NCBI RefSeq assembly: GCF_016808335.1
Contig: NC_053149.1
Location: forward strand, 14,435,714-14,499,713
DNA from: Panicum virgatum
Taxonomy: Eukaryota; Streptophyta; Magnoliopsida; Poales; Poaceae
Length of the DNA: 64,000 nt
Reading direction: 5' to 3'
The notes beneath the pieces were generated by a model that was given only the letters and a program-made list of their open reading frames with translations, had not been told where the DNA came from and did not search any database. This document shows positions 14,976 through 25,944 of the stretch, piece after piece. Made by a program: the position numbers and the translations under genes. Each line of letters starts with the position of its first letter. Position 1 is the stretch's first letter.

Positions 14976-15947
14976 ATATTTTTTACCACTATTTGCAAAA
15001 CCAAAATAAATAAGATATGAATTAAAAAAAACATTATTTCAAGCATAATTATTTCAAACTCAAACTAAAATAATTTTTATTTCAAGTTTCAAGATTTTAT
15101 GCAAGAAAACCTATTATTTCATGTGTTTCTAAAGTCGAATTGAATTTATATCAACAAATTCGTTTTGATGAGGTATGTATAAAAAATTTAGTGACTACCA
15201 ACTAAATAATTTGCCAAAATAAAGGAACAAATTATGGTTCATGATTTCATGCGAAAAAACCTATTATTTCATGTGTTTAAAGATCAGCTTAAAACTAAAT
15301 ATAATGATTTTCAATGTGTGCCAAAAATAATTTAATATATAGATAACAAATTCAAAAATTAACCAAATTTTCACAAGACACATGTTTTGTAGTTATTTCT
15401 CTATATAAAAAGTTTCACATTGAAAATCATATGCGACTTTCATTTCAACCACAAATCCAACCGGATGCTACACATCTCTCCGAAACTTCTTCGGAGATTC
15501 TCCGGCTTATAAGTGGCGTACATTGTCACGTGTCCGAAACGCTGTCAATTTTTTCTACTCTATCCTCGCATGAAACCAATAGATTTGCACAATTCCCATG
15601 ATTTTCAGACATTGCATGCTATTTTTGGTTTTTTTTTCCCGAACGTCCGTGCACACGCTTGTGATCAAGTTTCTTGATAAAGATGCTTCAACTTTTAAGT
15701 TCTTTCGCGCATACGCATCAGTTTTGATTCAGGTACATAAATATCAAATTTCCATTCATTGATTTTGAAATTTGGACCCACTTCTAATTTTAAATTTACT
15801 TCGACGGATTATTCCCCGCAAACAAAAAAATTAAAGGAAAATAGTAAACCAATCAATAAAATTATTTTATGTTACTAGGAATTACATTATCAAATTTAAG
15901 TGGAGACCAAAAAAATTTAAAGGCCCAAAAAAAATTTTTTAACCAAG
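14976..15947. other. AT-rich interior of the CACTA element
   Basis: AT-rich sequence without a recognisable gene, lying between the interior repeat cluster and the right subterminal array. The segment TGCAAGAAAACCTATTATTTC at about 15100 recurs with small changes at about 15250. Confidence 0.55.
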
Positions 15948-16380
15948 TTTGCCGAGTGCCTGGGCACCAACACTCGGCAAAAGAAGCTTTGCCGAGAGCC
16001 ACACAAGCGCACTCGGCAACATTTCTACTTTGCCGAGTGCCAGCTGGAGACACTCGGCAATATTTCACCTTTGCCGAGTGCCAGCTGGAGGCACTTGGCA
16101 AAAAGTTGACACCGTCAGCCCCCCTGACGGGCGGCGCACGGCAGGCGCGCGTGCTGGGCACGTGCTCGGGCTTTGCTGAGTGCCGCCCGACCAGCACTCG
16201 GCAAAGGAGCCACGTCGTCGAGTGCCTTGATTTGCCGAGGGCCTGCATTCGTCAACGCCCGGGCATGCCGTGTGCCAGATTTTTGCCGAGTGTCCGCGGC
16301 CTGGCACTCGGCAAACCACATCTTTGCCGAGTGCCCGTGGTCTAGCACTCGGCAAAGACCCAGACACTCGGCAACTATCA
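15948..16380. repeat. Right subterminal repeat array of the CACTA element
   Basis: Repeated TTTGCCGAGTGCC and its complement, mostly in opposed pairs about 30-40 bp apart, ending about 15 bp before the TTTTCCGGTAGTG terminus. Confidence 0.93.
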
Positions 16381-16534
16381 GTTTTCCGGTAGTGATATGA
16401 AAAACCTGAGAATATGCTATCCTAGCTGCACTATCACTACTAAATAAAAGGTAGAAAGTCAGAAGCTTAAATAAATCTTTGTAAAGCATAAAATAACAAG
16501 TTTGCGTACACACGCAACATCCTCATCACGCGCC

Positions 16535-16541
16535 TATTTAA
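16535..16541 (+). promoter_or_regulatory. Probable TATA box of the SRC2-like gene
   Basis: TATTTAA lies 109 bp upstream of the chosen ATG at the usual place for a plant TATA box and is followed by a pyrimidine-rich CTCTCCCACTCTCTCTGG tract. Only about 140 bp separate it from the right end of the CACTA element. Confidence 0.55.
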
Positions 16542-16649
16542 CCTCTCCCACTCTCTCTGGTCACGATCCCCAGAAGCAAACGAAAGAAAGCCGTGTGAGT
16601 TCGCAAGGGTTTGTTCCAATTCCAAAAGGATTCTAGCAGCAAAGCACCC

Positions 16650-17432
16650 ATGGGTTCCCGCTACGAGGTGGAGGTTACCGTGGGCTCGGGGCAGGACCTC
16701 AAGAACGTCAACTGGCGCAACGGCGACCTCAAACCCTACGTCGTGCTCTGGGTCGACGACGGCCCCAAGTGCTCCACCGGCGTCGACCACCACGACGGCG
16801 AGAACCCCGACTGGCGGGACGACAAGCTCGTCGTCCGGCTGCCACCCTCCACCACCCGCCCCGAGGACGCCGTCCTCCACATCGACGTCGTCCACGCCAA
16901 CGCCGCCGCGGGGACCAAACCGCTGGTGGGGTCCGCGCGCCTCCCGCTCCGCGACGTCATCGACGAGGTCGGGATCGGGAGCAAGAAGGCCTCCCGCACG
17001 CTCCGCCTGAAGAGGCCTTCGGGCCGGCCGCAGGGGCGGGTCGACGTCCGCGTCGCCATCCGCGAAGCCGCGCGGTACCACGATCCGAGCCCGTACCCGA
17101 CGCCCGCCGGCAGCGGCTCTCGCGACCCCTACCACGCCGCCCCGCCCCCGCCGGCCTACTACGGCCAGCCACCGCAGGCCGCGCCGTCGGTGGGGTACCC
17201 GGCGTACGCTCCTTCTGCTCCAGCGTATGCGGCCGCGCCGCCGGTGGTTGTTGCCCCTGCGGCCACGGTCGCTGCTCCACAGAAGGGCAACAAGATGGGG
17301 ATGGGAACAAGTCTGGCGGTGGGTGCGGCGGCCGGGATGCTAGGCGGGTTGGCGCTTGCAGGAGGAGCTAGCTATCTGGGGGAAAGGTTCAATGACGGCT
17401 GCTGCGACAGCGACGACGACGACTACTATTAG
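16650..17432 (+). CDS. SRC2-like C2-domain protein (260 aa)
   Basis: A single uninterrupted exon encodes MGSRYEVEVTVGSGQDLKNV and onward to a TAG stop. The start is the ATG at 16650; the open frame extends 13 codons upstream but without an ATG. Residues about 4-135 form a C2 domain (NGDLKPYVVLWVDD, then LPLRDVIDEVG), which binds Ca2+ and phospholipid. A Pro/Tyr/Ala-rich linker follows (AAPPPPAYYGQPP), then a hydrophobic Gly/Ala segment (AVGAAAGMLGGLALAGG) that could insert in a membrane, and an acidic tail DSDDDDYY. This order matches plant SRC2 (soybean gene regulated by cold 2) proteins, membrane-associated proteins induced by cold and other stress. High third-position GC is normal for an intronless grass gene. 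Whether it is the orthologue or a paralogue cannot be told here. Confidence 0.88.
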   Translation: MGSRYEVEVTVGSGQDLKNVNWRNGDLKPYVVLWVDDGPKCSTGVDHHDGENPDWRDDKLVVRLPPSTTRPEDAVLHIDVVHANAAAGTKPLVGSARLPLRDVIDEVGIGSKKASRTLRLKRPSGRPQGRVDVRVAIREAARYHDPSPYPTPAGSGSRDPYHAAPPPPAYYGQPPQAAPSVGYPAYAPSAPAYAAAPPVVVAPAATVAAPQKGNKMGMGTSLAVGAAAGMLGGLALAGGASYLGERFNDGCCDSDDDDYY

Positions 17433-18835
17433 CCCATGGGAAGGCCGGGAGGAACGATCCAACAACAGGTCGAGAAGGGATTGAAATAAGTGAGACTCCA
17501 TAGCAAAATGAATCAAACATTTCAACTTTAGCGTTCTGTTTATCCGTAGCGTTGTTTGTATTTTAATTTGTTTGGTTGTAGTACAATCTGAATTGATGAA
17601 TCACCTCAGGAGTTTTTCTTTTTCTTTCGACTTCAGCAGTTCAGCCTAGTTTTGATTTTTTAGGGAAATGCTAATTTCAGACCCCGCGCACGCGTTCACG
17701 CCGCCCTCGCCTATGCGCACATCCTTCTCATTCCAACGGGCATGCAGCAACGAAATCCCATACCGAGCAGGCCCACACCCTAATCGCCTGCCAACTGCAG
17801 CGTACTACAAGCAACCAAAACTATAAACATAAAAAAATGGATTCGAATAAATGTGACAAGTACAGTTCCAATAGAAAGGTGACTTTTTAGGAAAATTTAG
17901 ATACTCATTTTGTATTTTTTGATTTAAAATGAATTACTTATAATTTTTTTAGTTTAAATTTTAATAGTTTTAATTTTTATAAAATGGAATGCTATATACG
18001 TACGCGATTACAAGAATGTGGCCGGCGGCGGCGTGTGGTCGGGCATGAACCCCGGCCGTTGAGATGGTCGATCAGATGGCCTTGTCGATCAAAGAGACCA
18101 CCAGTGATTTTCAGAGCCTCTCGCCGTCCGGGAGATGTAGCAGCACGTATGTAGAATAATGCGCCTTGGAGCCCGTCGCCGTCGTCGTTCCTGAATGGCA
18201 GCTTGAGAGGCTTGAAGCCAGGGCCTGCAGGTCTCACCTGTTCAGCCTGCGTGCAAGTTGATGCATCAAGCTAATAACCTCAAGCTCATATCATCTATCT
18301 GCATTCTGCAAAGCTCTGCATGTCGATCATCAAATCGTAAAACTTGTTACACACGAATCTGCAATGCAATGCCACCGACCAGAGAAGCTTCCTGCATCTG
18401 GCATCCTACCTGATTGGACACAAGATCAAGAGAGTAATTAACTTCATAAAGAATCAAATATAATATTACCGAGATTATATAGATCTTTATCTTCCTCTTG
18501 AAATAATGTTTAAGTGAACTCGCTCTAAGTACGGCACTACTAGACAATTCATGATAAGATCGAGCGGAACTACTGTGCAGCAGTACAGCTAGCGTAGCCT
18601 CATTATTTTTACATATTTAGTCAACGATTTTGTTCAAAGCTAAGAACAAGCATTCCAGGGTCGTTCGTTCATGAATACTGTATGTTTGCATGTGCAAACC
18701 TGAGATTCGCAAAGATTACTTGGCCAGAATGCATTGTTATGCTAATCCCTACCATTCTTTTAAAAAATTGTACTATTGAATGTGACACAAAGTCTACGGA
18801 TTCTGGCGTAGATGGCGCCGGCGACCTCCAGCCTA
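17433..18835. other. 3' flank of SRC2-like gene and intergenic DNA, with one possible exon remnant
   Basis: Mostly AT-rich. A GC-richer patch at 17992-18237 is open on the minus strand and reads RPAGPGFKPLKLPFRNDD near its start. It looks more like exon sequence than its surroundings, but no family was recognised, so it may be a gene fragment. Confidence 0.35.
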
Positions 18836-19126
18836 AGAGTTACTCCAGCAGCAGCTTTTAAATCAGATCCTCTAAAAGCTAAGTGTGGGTTGCCACTATT
18901 TTTCAGAAATCCCTAAATTTGCTCCAACATTAGCAATTGTTTTCAGTTTTAACTTATAATAGATGACTCCATTGAGAGACCCTTAGAAATTGAGGATGAA
19001 GGAGGGCATTTAGAGATCTCTTCCTAAATAGAGGATATAGTAGAGGATTGCGGGAGTATACTTTTTAGCTTAACCCCCTAAATTTGAGATTAAAAAGCTG
19101 TTTAGAGTGTCATCTAGAGTTGCTCT
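18836..19126. mobile_element. Inverted-repeat MITE (about 290 bp), approximate ends
   Basis: GAGTTACTCCAGCAGCAGC at the left is matched imperfectly by the complement of CATCTAGAGTTGCTC at the right. The interior (TTTTAAATCAGATCCTCTAAA, TTTAGAGATCTCTTCC) is typical of small grass MITEs whose ends read GAGCAACTCCAGCAG. The target duplication is ambiguous, so the superfamily is not assigned. Confidence 0.55.
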
Positions 19127-19231
19127 AGCTAAGCGCTTGCCGTCGGTCCACCCAGCAGACACCAGCTTCCTCTCGGCATGGCGCACTTTTGAACCGAGAG
19201 CCACCCCGGGCCTCGCACCTGCGTCTGGCCG

Positions 19232-19638
19232 CACTACAGGATCCGAGAACTTTGCCGAGTGCCAGAAACACCGGCAAAAGCCGTTATGCACTCGGCAAGC
19301 ACCCTTGGCGAACAAAGTAACGGCAAAGACGACTTTGCCGAGTGCCTTTTCTCAAGCACTCGGCAAAGAGTTCACCGAGAGCCAAATCTCACACGGCAAA
19401 ATAAGGATCCACGACCGGCGAAAGTTACGGTGACGGCGGTTTCGCCGAGTGCCAGAGTCTACCACTCGGCAAAGGACGCCACTTCGCCGAGTGCTGCGAT
19501 TCTGGCACTCGGCAAAGAAGCCAGATTCGCCGAGTGTCTCAGGGTCGGCACTCGGCAAACGCTCTCTTTGCCAAGTGCCCGAGTTCTGGCACTCGTTAAA
19601 CCCCATGGCACACGACATATATGGGGTTTCCGGTAGTG
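19232..19638. mobile_element. Short non-autonomous CACTA element (407 bp), TSD CCG
   Basis: It starts CACTACAGGATCCGAGAAC and ends GGTTTCCGGTAGTG, flanked by CCG on both sides (19229-19231 and 19639-19641). Almost the whole interior is TTTGCCGAGTGCC-type repeats and their complements; several copies carry TTCGCCGAGTG, a variant not prominent in the large element. There is no coding capacity, so mobilisation would need transposase from a related CACTA. Confidence 0.93.
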
Positions 19639-19680
19639 CCGTTTGTGCAGAGGAAAGAAGAAGGTGAGCAGAGGAACCTA

Positions 19681-19867
19681 GGGGTGCAAATTGATGAACC
19701 TTAGGTGCACCTTCAACGTTCTTTAGTTCAAATATTTATGCTATTTCTCCAAAATAGAATCTTAATTTAAAGAAGTAGTACTGGAATCTTATTTTAAAGA
19801 AACAGTACAAATATTTGAACTAAAAAGAATTGAAGTTGCATCTAAAGATCACCAATTTATGCTCCCC
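19681..19867. mobile_element. Long-inverted-repeat MITE (187 bp)
   Basis: The left end GGGGTGCAAATTGATGAACC through TAGTTCAAATATTT is matched over about 57 bp by the complement of the right end, ending GCTCCCC. The loop is only about 70 bp and contains two copies of a GGAATCTTA(A/T)TTTAAAGAA-type segment. Nearly all of the element would fold into one hairpin. Confidence 0.75.
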
Positions 19868-20739
19868 AAGCGAAGCAACATGCGAGCAGACACGCCACCA
19901 CCCGTCGCTCCGGTCCCCACGCTTCACCAATCGCAACCATAGATTATGCACCGCCCACACATGACACATACATAGCATCTCCTTCCTTTTTTTTCTCTCC
20001 TCTGGTCACCTTCTTCCTCCAATCCATTTCATAAATCGCAGCAGATCTAGCTAGACCACTCACCACTAAAATCGGTTAACAATGGCCGTGCGCCCAAGTG
20101 GCTGCGTCTGGAGCTGAACCGACGGCCTCATTGGTTGCAAGAAACGTTACATGGTTAGGCCCATGACGATCGAGCAGATAGCAGTGAGGGGCACAGCAGC
20201 TTGCAATCAGCGTGGTCGTTATCGTCAGACGTCAGTGCTCAGCAGCAATTCCTTATCCCGTTAGTTGTTGCTACGGCCTCAAGTTATTGGAGTATGCTTA
20301 CCTCTAATGGATAGATAATGCCGTTTTCGGAGCAACGGCGACGGCGAATAAGAGGACACGATTCTTCGGCACACGACAGCACCAGGGCTTGAGCTTCTAC
20401 ATGGCCCGGAGAGACAGCTGCCGAGCTGGCAGGCCTTGGGCTGGACATGCATAATGGGCAGCAGCCCAACGAACCTGGGATTTAATTACCCTAAAAAACA
20501 AACGAACAAAGTTGGGATTATTATTTCGTCCATTTTAAACTGATGAGGCGAATGCACGGAGATTCGAAGACACCTCCTCTCTCTCTCTCTCAGCGCTAAT
20601 AAATTCTCATTTCCTTAAATTGATAGTGGTACGTACTATCAAATCTTTAGGCGTGGAAGACATATCCTAAAAAATTCTAATAATTTTTGCAAAATCCAAA
20701 ATACATATAAAAATAATAATAATAATACTAATCTCTCAG
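19868..20739. other. Intergenic DNA, nothing recognised
   Basis: No gene was recognised. A short CT-dinucleotide run lies near 20576-20592. A 61-codon open frame on the minus strand (20284-20469) shows no domain. Confidence 0.5.
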
Positions 20740-21022
20740 ATTACGATATAAGAAGCACCGCAGAAGCATTGCATGGATATGCCTACACTCAATTATTTGG
20801 AAGATTCTACATGGGAACTTGTTCCAGAAAACTAAAGAAGCAAAGATGATGCACCGTACAAGCACCATGCAAGAAGAAGCAAAGACATGTGCCATATAAG
20901 TTAAAGCGCCGTGCAAGCCAACGCCATGCAAGTTATCGCCATACCAATGAAGTCTGCGCCATGCGAAAATAGACTTGATAATCTGGATAAGAAGCAGCGA
21001 AGGCCTCAGCGCTGTTCGCAGC

Positions 21023-21032
21023 ACTATATAAG
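21023..21032 (+). promoter_or_regulatory. Pararetroviral promoter TATA box
   Basis: CTATATAAGG lies about 750 bp upstream of the primer-binding site, the spacing expected between the transcription start and primer site in caulimovirids. An AATAAA about 90 bp downstream would serve as the polyadenylation signal. Confidence 0.55.
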
Positions 21033-21773
21033 GAGTTCGTGCTTCCCAGGACGGAGGCATCAGTAGGAGAAGCCAGAGCCTCCAAGAGCAAAGTCTCTGC
21101 GAGACCACCTGAACCCAATAAAATTCTCTGTACCATCCCTATAAAATAGCACCAAGTCCATTGTAAATCCCTTCTTTGTTTTAGAAGTTTGGGGGTTTTT
21201 CGAAAGGAAAAACCATATGTAAACTTGTTTGTTTAATAAAGTAGTTCTCCTTTAATTTTCTTGTATCTGCTGGTCTGGTTGTGCGCTTTAAGTCTCTGTG
21301 CTAAGGATCCTATAGGAGAAACCTTTACGGTAGTTCTCGTTTGAAGCCGAGTGTGGCAGTTGAAAGAACGACGTAGGCGTAGAGAAGTATTCCCTTCGGG
21401 TGGAACTACCTGGGGAGATGACAAGATTTTAGACCGCATAGTCACGACCATAGATATCTCGGGAAGAAAGACTATTTATTAAATACAAACTTGCGGTAAA
21501 TATGGTGGGTACATAGTAGGATATTACACCAAATTAAAGCACACTGGCTGTAATGTTGGTCTCGCCAACCTGGTACGATTCTGCGAATATAAAACCAATA
21601 AACTTCTGAGCATATAAAACAAAATCTTCAAAATTCACAAAAAAATAATCCTACGCATATAAAAGAGAGCCGCATATTTTATCAGGCCGCATATTTAAAT
21701 CTGAATACTCTTAAGCATATAAGCCAAACATCTCAATCAGATTATATATATCAGTGTTTATTTTATATCTATC

Positions 21774-21786
21774 TGGTGTCGGAGCC
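21774..21786 (+). other. tRNA-Met-type primer-binding site
   Basis: TGGTGTCGGAGCC matches 11 of 13 bases of the plant initiator tRNA-Met complement TGGTATCAGAGCC used by plant pararetroviruses and many LTR elements. It separates the leader from the first coding remnant. Confidence 0.65.
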
Positions 21787-22267
21787 GGTTCAATATTGAA
21801 AGATTAAAATATCCTAATCTTGAAGTGAATACAAGGAACATTGTTGATACAAGTGACCATATTAATATAAGGTGTAGAGTAAATACTACAGACCTACTTG
21901 GCATACGTCGCATAATCAGTTAAATTTAATTGTTGATCTAATAAATAATTCTTACATAAGTTGGGGAAAGAGACAAGACGAATTAGATCAGAAGTTTGAA
22001 ACTTTAAATAAAGAATACCAAAGAACTAATAATAAAATCTCAGAATTAGATAATAAAATTAATTTAAGTCTGCAATCTCTAGAAACAAATAAAATTGCAT
22101 CAAAATAAGATATCTAAAAATAGTGATTATATCAAAAAAGAAACATTTTTATTTAAAAAGATTTAGATTTTCTTCCGCAAAAGAATAACTTAGTATTAAA
22201 TCAAGAAGATCATATGTAACTCAAGTTGTGCTTGAGACTAAGAAATTAGTAGAAGAAGCAAAAACTC

Positions 22268-22570
22268 TTGTTCTCTCTTAATTATATGACTGAATATAGC
22301 CAAGCTTTAAAAGAGGCTGCAAATCATCTTTCTCCACCCGTAGGTTTTTCTAACTACGATACACCTAAAGAAGACTCTAGTGTTACAATAAGACAAAATA
22401 ATACAATTATCCAATTGCTAGTAAAAGTTCTTGAAAAACATGACATAAATCAAAGTAATAAAGAAATTATATTAGATTCATCAGGGATAGTTGCATCTAG
22501 TAAAACAATAAATTTAAAAAAAATGGAAATATCTAAAAGCCTCATCAGAAGAGACAAAATATCCATCTAG
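22268..22570 (+). pseudogene. Pararetrovirus small ORF remnant (about 100 codons)
   Basis: This open frame has an internal ATG near 22286 and ends in TAG at 22568-22570. Its size, place after a coiled-coil ORF and overlap with the next frame fit the small second ORF of tungroviruses, a virion-associated protein in that genus. The part containing RQNNTIIQLL looks helical. Assignment rests on position and general resemblance, not alignment. Flanking ORFs are broken, so it is treated as a relic. Confidence 0.5.
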
Positions 22571-22708
22571 TTAAACAAGACTCTAAGCCACTTACTTTGT
22601 GTAGTAGATTAAAATGTAAAACAGATGATATAGATAATCTAGAAGAAGTTTATGGTAAAGGTTTCATTCCACTTTACCTCAGTCGTGAAGAGAGCATGAT
22701 ATAGATAA

Positions 22709-25700
22709 CTAGCGGGTACCCCCGTGCTTCGCACAGGGCAGGAAGTCCGAAAGATAGCATGAAACAATTGAACCTAAGAACCAAAAGGTGGGCAGAAATA
22801 TGGAGATAGGTAGGTCTCATAGAAATTGCAATGAATCACAGTTCATGAGAAACTTTGTGCAGGCCTCTAATCAGGACATGCACATAGAAATGTAGACCAT
22901 TAGAGCAGCTGTTTCTTCCCCTATTCACCCAATGAAATAAGCTACCTGATATGAAATGTTTTAAGATCTAAGAAACTGGATATGCGTCGAAAGCTAATTT
23001 ACAAATATATGATGATGCCAAACATTCCAAGCAACAAAGGTAGATGAAGAAACATTTGGATCTCTCCTCTCAATATTAGCAGGAACCTATACACCAAAGG
23101 TCCATGTTTCTGAACAAAGGAGCAAGAACGGTGAGCGATGTCTGTGAATATTAAAGAGAAAGTACTACTTGGCTTGATTCATGGAGATGCAGTTTACCTC
23201 TAATTCCTAAAAAGGTTGTCAGTCCAACCACAGTGGGGGGAGAGCAAGATGATTTAGCCAAGGAAGTGCTTATCGAATCTCAACAGGAGGAAACAACACA
23301 AAGGGCACCAATAAAATACATGCATTTGCAACAACACATCCACAATCCAACCATTCAAAAAGAATAGAGAAGAATACAGCTGACATAATCAACAGATCCA
23401 CCATATTGATCTCACCTGCAGTGCCTCTCCTGGAACCAAAAACAAAATAAGCCTGAGTGGATATATATCCCAGTGTGTTGCAGGCAAAGAACAGAGACTT
23501 GTCAGTAAGATGTCAAACATAGTTTGGGCAGGTATAGGTGGATGAATTTTACTGATCATAGAGAAAGCATCCTACCAATTATAGGAAGAATATTTTAGTG
23601 GTCATAGAAAAAGCAGGTGTTCCATATCTGGATATAGAGACCTGAAGAATTGGGTAAAGCAGTGGCAATGTAACAGCTGGGGCAAGAAGCAGAATTTTTT
23701 TTTTTATGCATCTGTTGCTCCTTTTTTTGCATTTGTAGGGACCTATCATTAGCAGGCTGGGCTGCCGCTGTCCACACATCTGATCTATGTGGTACCTTTT
23801 TAAAGGTGCATTGTTATAGTAATACGGAATGTAAATGCAAGCATACAAAATCTCTTGGGTACTGCTGTCCTTTTGAAGCAAACCAATAAACTAAACATAT
23901 GACATACCATTATGGCTTATGAAGCACAGGGACTTATAGCAATAACATACCATGTAACTATATGGTGTAGGAAGGTGATAAAAGGGTAGTGCAAATTATG
24001 ATTTGTAAGAAGAAAATAAAGAAGTGCTTTTACTGAATGATGGAGTGAAAATGGGTGTGCTGTACCTGTTACTATGTGGTGTTCAGGCATAATGTTTTGC
24101 TCCAAGGTTGATAGTCTGCTACATGGAGTGCCACCCAATTATGGCAATGATCTCAACATGGGCTTCAGTTTTCAATTCTCTTCTGGTCCTATGCTGCCTG
24201 CATTGATTAAAATATCAATGTCGTTACTGAAGCTACATATTTATTTCCTCATAGTGCCTTTGCTTTTTTTTAGGACATTGGAACTGAAATGTGTTATATG
24301 TCATAACAACGTACATTATTTGCTCCAAATAAATAGAGGGGAGATAATCCCATTTGACTGATACTTTGATTCATGGCACATCATCTGCCTGATTGTCTTC
24401 CTATCGAATCATTTTATTTAAATACCAAGAATTTGTTTGTACTTCTGCTAATATATTTCAAATAGGGGAATGTCTCTTTCAAAAATAAATTGAGGGGAGA
24501 TGATCCCATTTGACTGATATTTTGATTCATGGCACTTCAATTGCTTGATTGTCTTCGTATCGAATGATTTTAATTAAATATCAAGAATTTGTTTGTACTT
24601 CTGCTAACATATTTCAGATAGGGGAATGCCTCTTTGAATGGATACTCACCTCTCTGTTTTTTCTGTGCTACCTGACCTGCGAAGTGCAGTTCGTGGGTGA
24701 TTGGAACACAGGTTCTGCCAAAATAAAAAATAAAAAACACTATGAAAGTGATAGTACTCCATGTCTTATGGAATGGAAGGCAAAGAAGATGTGGACAGCA
24801 ATCAAGAAAGGAGAGAAGACTCTTGAAGCCTTAACTCTATTTAGCCGTGTGCTGAAAAATATTAGTCCTGATCAAAGAATCCATGGTGGAGGTGGAACTG
24901 CTAGACCTCCCTCGGTACCGCTAAGCCTAACTTGCTGCAAAACAAAAGGCCAAATTAGTTCATGGGATACACTGGATAACTTACACGATGCACAGGAAAA
25001 TATATGAAGATTTGAAGGCCACAGAACAGGAAGCGAAGAGGGAACAGCACCTGGGGCCTTACCGTTCGTAGGGGGATTGAAAACGTAAAGCACGGGGGTT
25101 GGCGGAGGTGAAGAGGAAGACCAACGACGAAAACGGCAGCCACGGAGGCGGTGGATGCAACCGGCGTGTAGAGGGGAGGTAGCACATGCTGCCGCAGCGG
25201 CCACTCACCTGCACGAAGGCGAACGCGGAGGGATGGAGGACCTGGGGGAGCAGCTATGGAATAGAGGAGAAGAAGAGGGTGAGGTCTCACCAGATCCGGT
25301 CGCTGAGGTGACGCGCCTTGGCAAAGGCCACCTGCCGAGCGGAGCAGCAGCCGGGGAAGAGGAAGACACGACCAGGCAGGGCCGGTCGTTGAGGCCGACG
25401 CGCAGGGGGGCGCCCGTGCTACGGCGACTGCCTGGCCTGGCGGCGCCCTTGCAAGGGCTCCCGCAAGGCCCACGGGGCTGCTCGTGCTAACGCGGCCGCA
25501 CCGCCGGGGCGGCCGGCATCGGCCGTACTGGGGCGGTGGTGCCGCCGTGGTACCCGGTGCCGCCCGTGCTGGGGAGGCCATGGCGCCCGGGACCGCGCAT
25601 CGCTGGTGCAGGGCGACGCGAAGGGGGCGGCGGGTTTGGGCGGAGCCCCCGCTGGAGGTAGGGGAAAGAAAGGGAGGCGGAGGGATCGGCCGGAGTCGCG

Positions 25701-25944
25701 CAGAGGGGGAGAGGAAAGAAGCTGGGAAGATATTTCAGTGTACGACTGAGGAGCAGAAGCAGAGGAAGGCCAAAAAAGTCCGCAAGAAGCCGTCCCGACG
25801 GATTCGGAGCGAGAAGTCGCTGCTGACGGAATCCGTTGGAAGCGATATGAGACATCGGATGGCAGATCGGACGGACGATATTAAAGGATGACGTGGCCGG
25901 CTGAGGAGCAAGAAGTGGTATATAGAAATAGAGAATATGGTAGA
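22709..25944 (-). mobile_element. Non-autonomous Helitron (3.24 kb), minus orientation
   Basis: Read on the minus strand, the element starts TCTACCATATTCTCTATTTC and ends with a GC-rich hairpin (CCTGTGCGAAGCACGGG), a short spacer and CTAG, the hallmark of a Helitron 3' end. It sits between host A (22708) and T (25945) with no target duplication. The preceding unit of a target tandem repeat shows the uninterrupted site GATAA/TCT, confirming both ends. No Rep/helicase ORF is present. The interior has GC-rich exon-like sequence at about 25000-25870 and a plus-strand open frame at 24549-25007, probably captured gene fragments, but no parent gene was recognised. Confidence 0.88.
24327..24640. repeat. 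Two-copy tandem duplication in the Helitron, period about 156 bp
   Basis: The segment beginning AAATAAATAGAGGGGAGATA at 24327 recurs at 24483. Both run through CCCATTTGACTGAT, GATTCATGGCAC and AAGAATTTGTTTGTACTTC to AGGGGAATG(T/C)CTCTTT. Confidence 0.9.

Larger units (their letters stand above)
10173..16394 (-). mobile_element. CACTA (En/Spm) DNA transposon, 6.2 kb, TSD ATA
   Basis: The element begins CACTACCGGATTCACTGG and ends TTTTCCGGTAGTG, giving the inverted terminus CACTACCGGA. It is flanked on both sides by ATA (10170-10172 and 16395-16397), the 3-bp duplication expected of CACTA elements. Arrays of TTTGCCGAGTGCC and GGCACTCGGCAAA lie just inside both ends and serve as transposase binding sites in this superfamily. 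A broken TNP2-type transposase is on the minus strand. The element is large enough to have once been autonomous, but its transposase is now disrupted. Confidence 0.95.
20740..22708 (+). other. Endogenous pararetrovirus fragment (Caulimoviridae, tungrovirus-like), left part; left edge approximate
   Basis: The order of signals matches the intergenic region and first ORFs of a plant pararetrovirus: a TATA box in ACTATATAAGG (about 21023), a polyadenylation-type AATAAA (about 21117), a leader of about 650 bp, a tRNA-Met-like primer site, then AT-rich coding remnants. The first coding stretch after the primer site (about 21945-22110) is coiled-coil-like and carries stops. A second open frame ends at 22570 and overlaps the start of a third. 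The coding part stops at 22708 because a Helitron is inserted. The AT-rich codon use differs sharply from nearby plant genes. This is a decayed nuclear copy, incomplete and interrupted. Confidence 0.7.

Noticed and set aside
14383..15046. Long minus-strand open frames rich in Arg/Ala/Pro
   Set aside because: Very GC-rich DNA is open in almost every frame here and no domain is visible; treated as leader or promoter of the transposase gene.
24955..25581. 208-codon minus-strand frame within the Helitron
   Set aside because: GC-driven open frame overlapping others on both strands, with no recognised domain; kept only as possible captured DNA.
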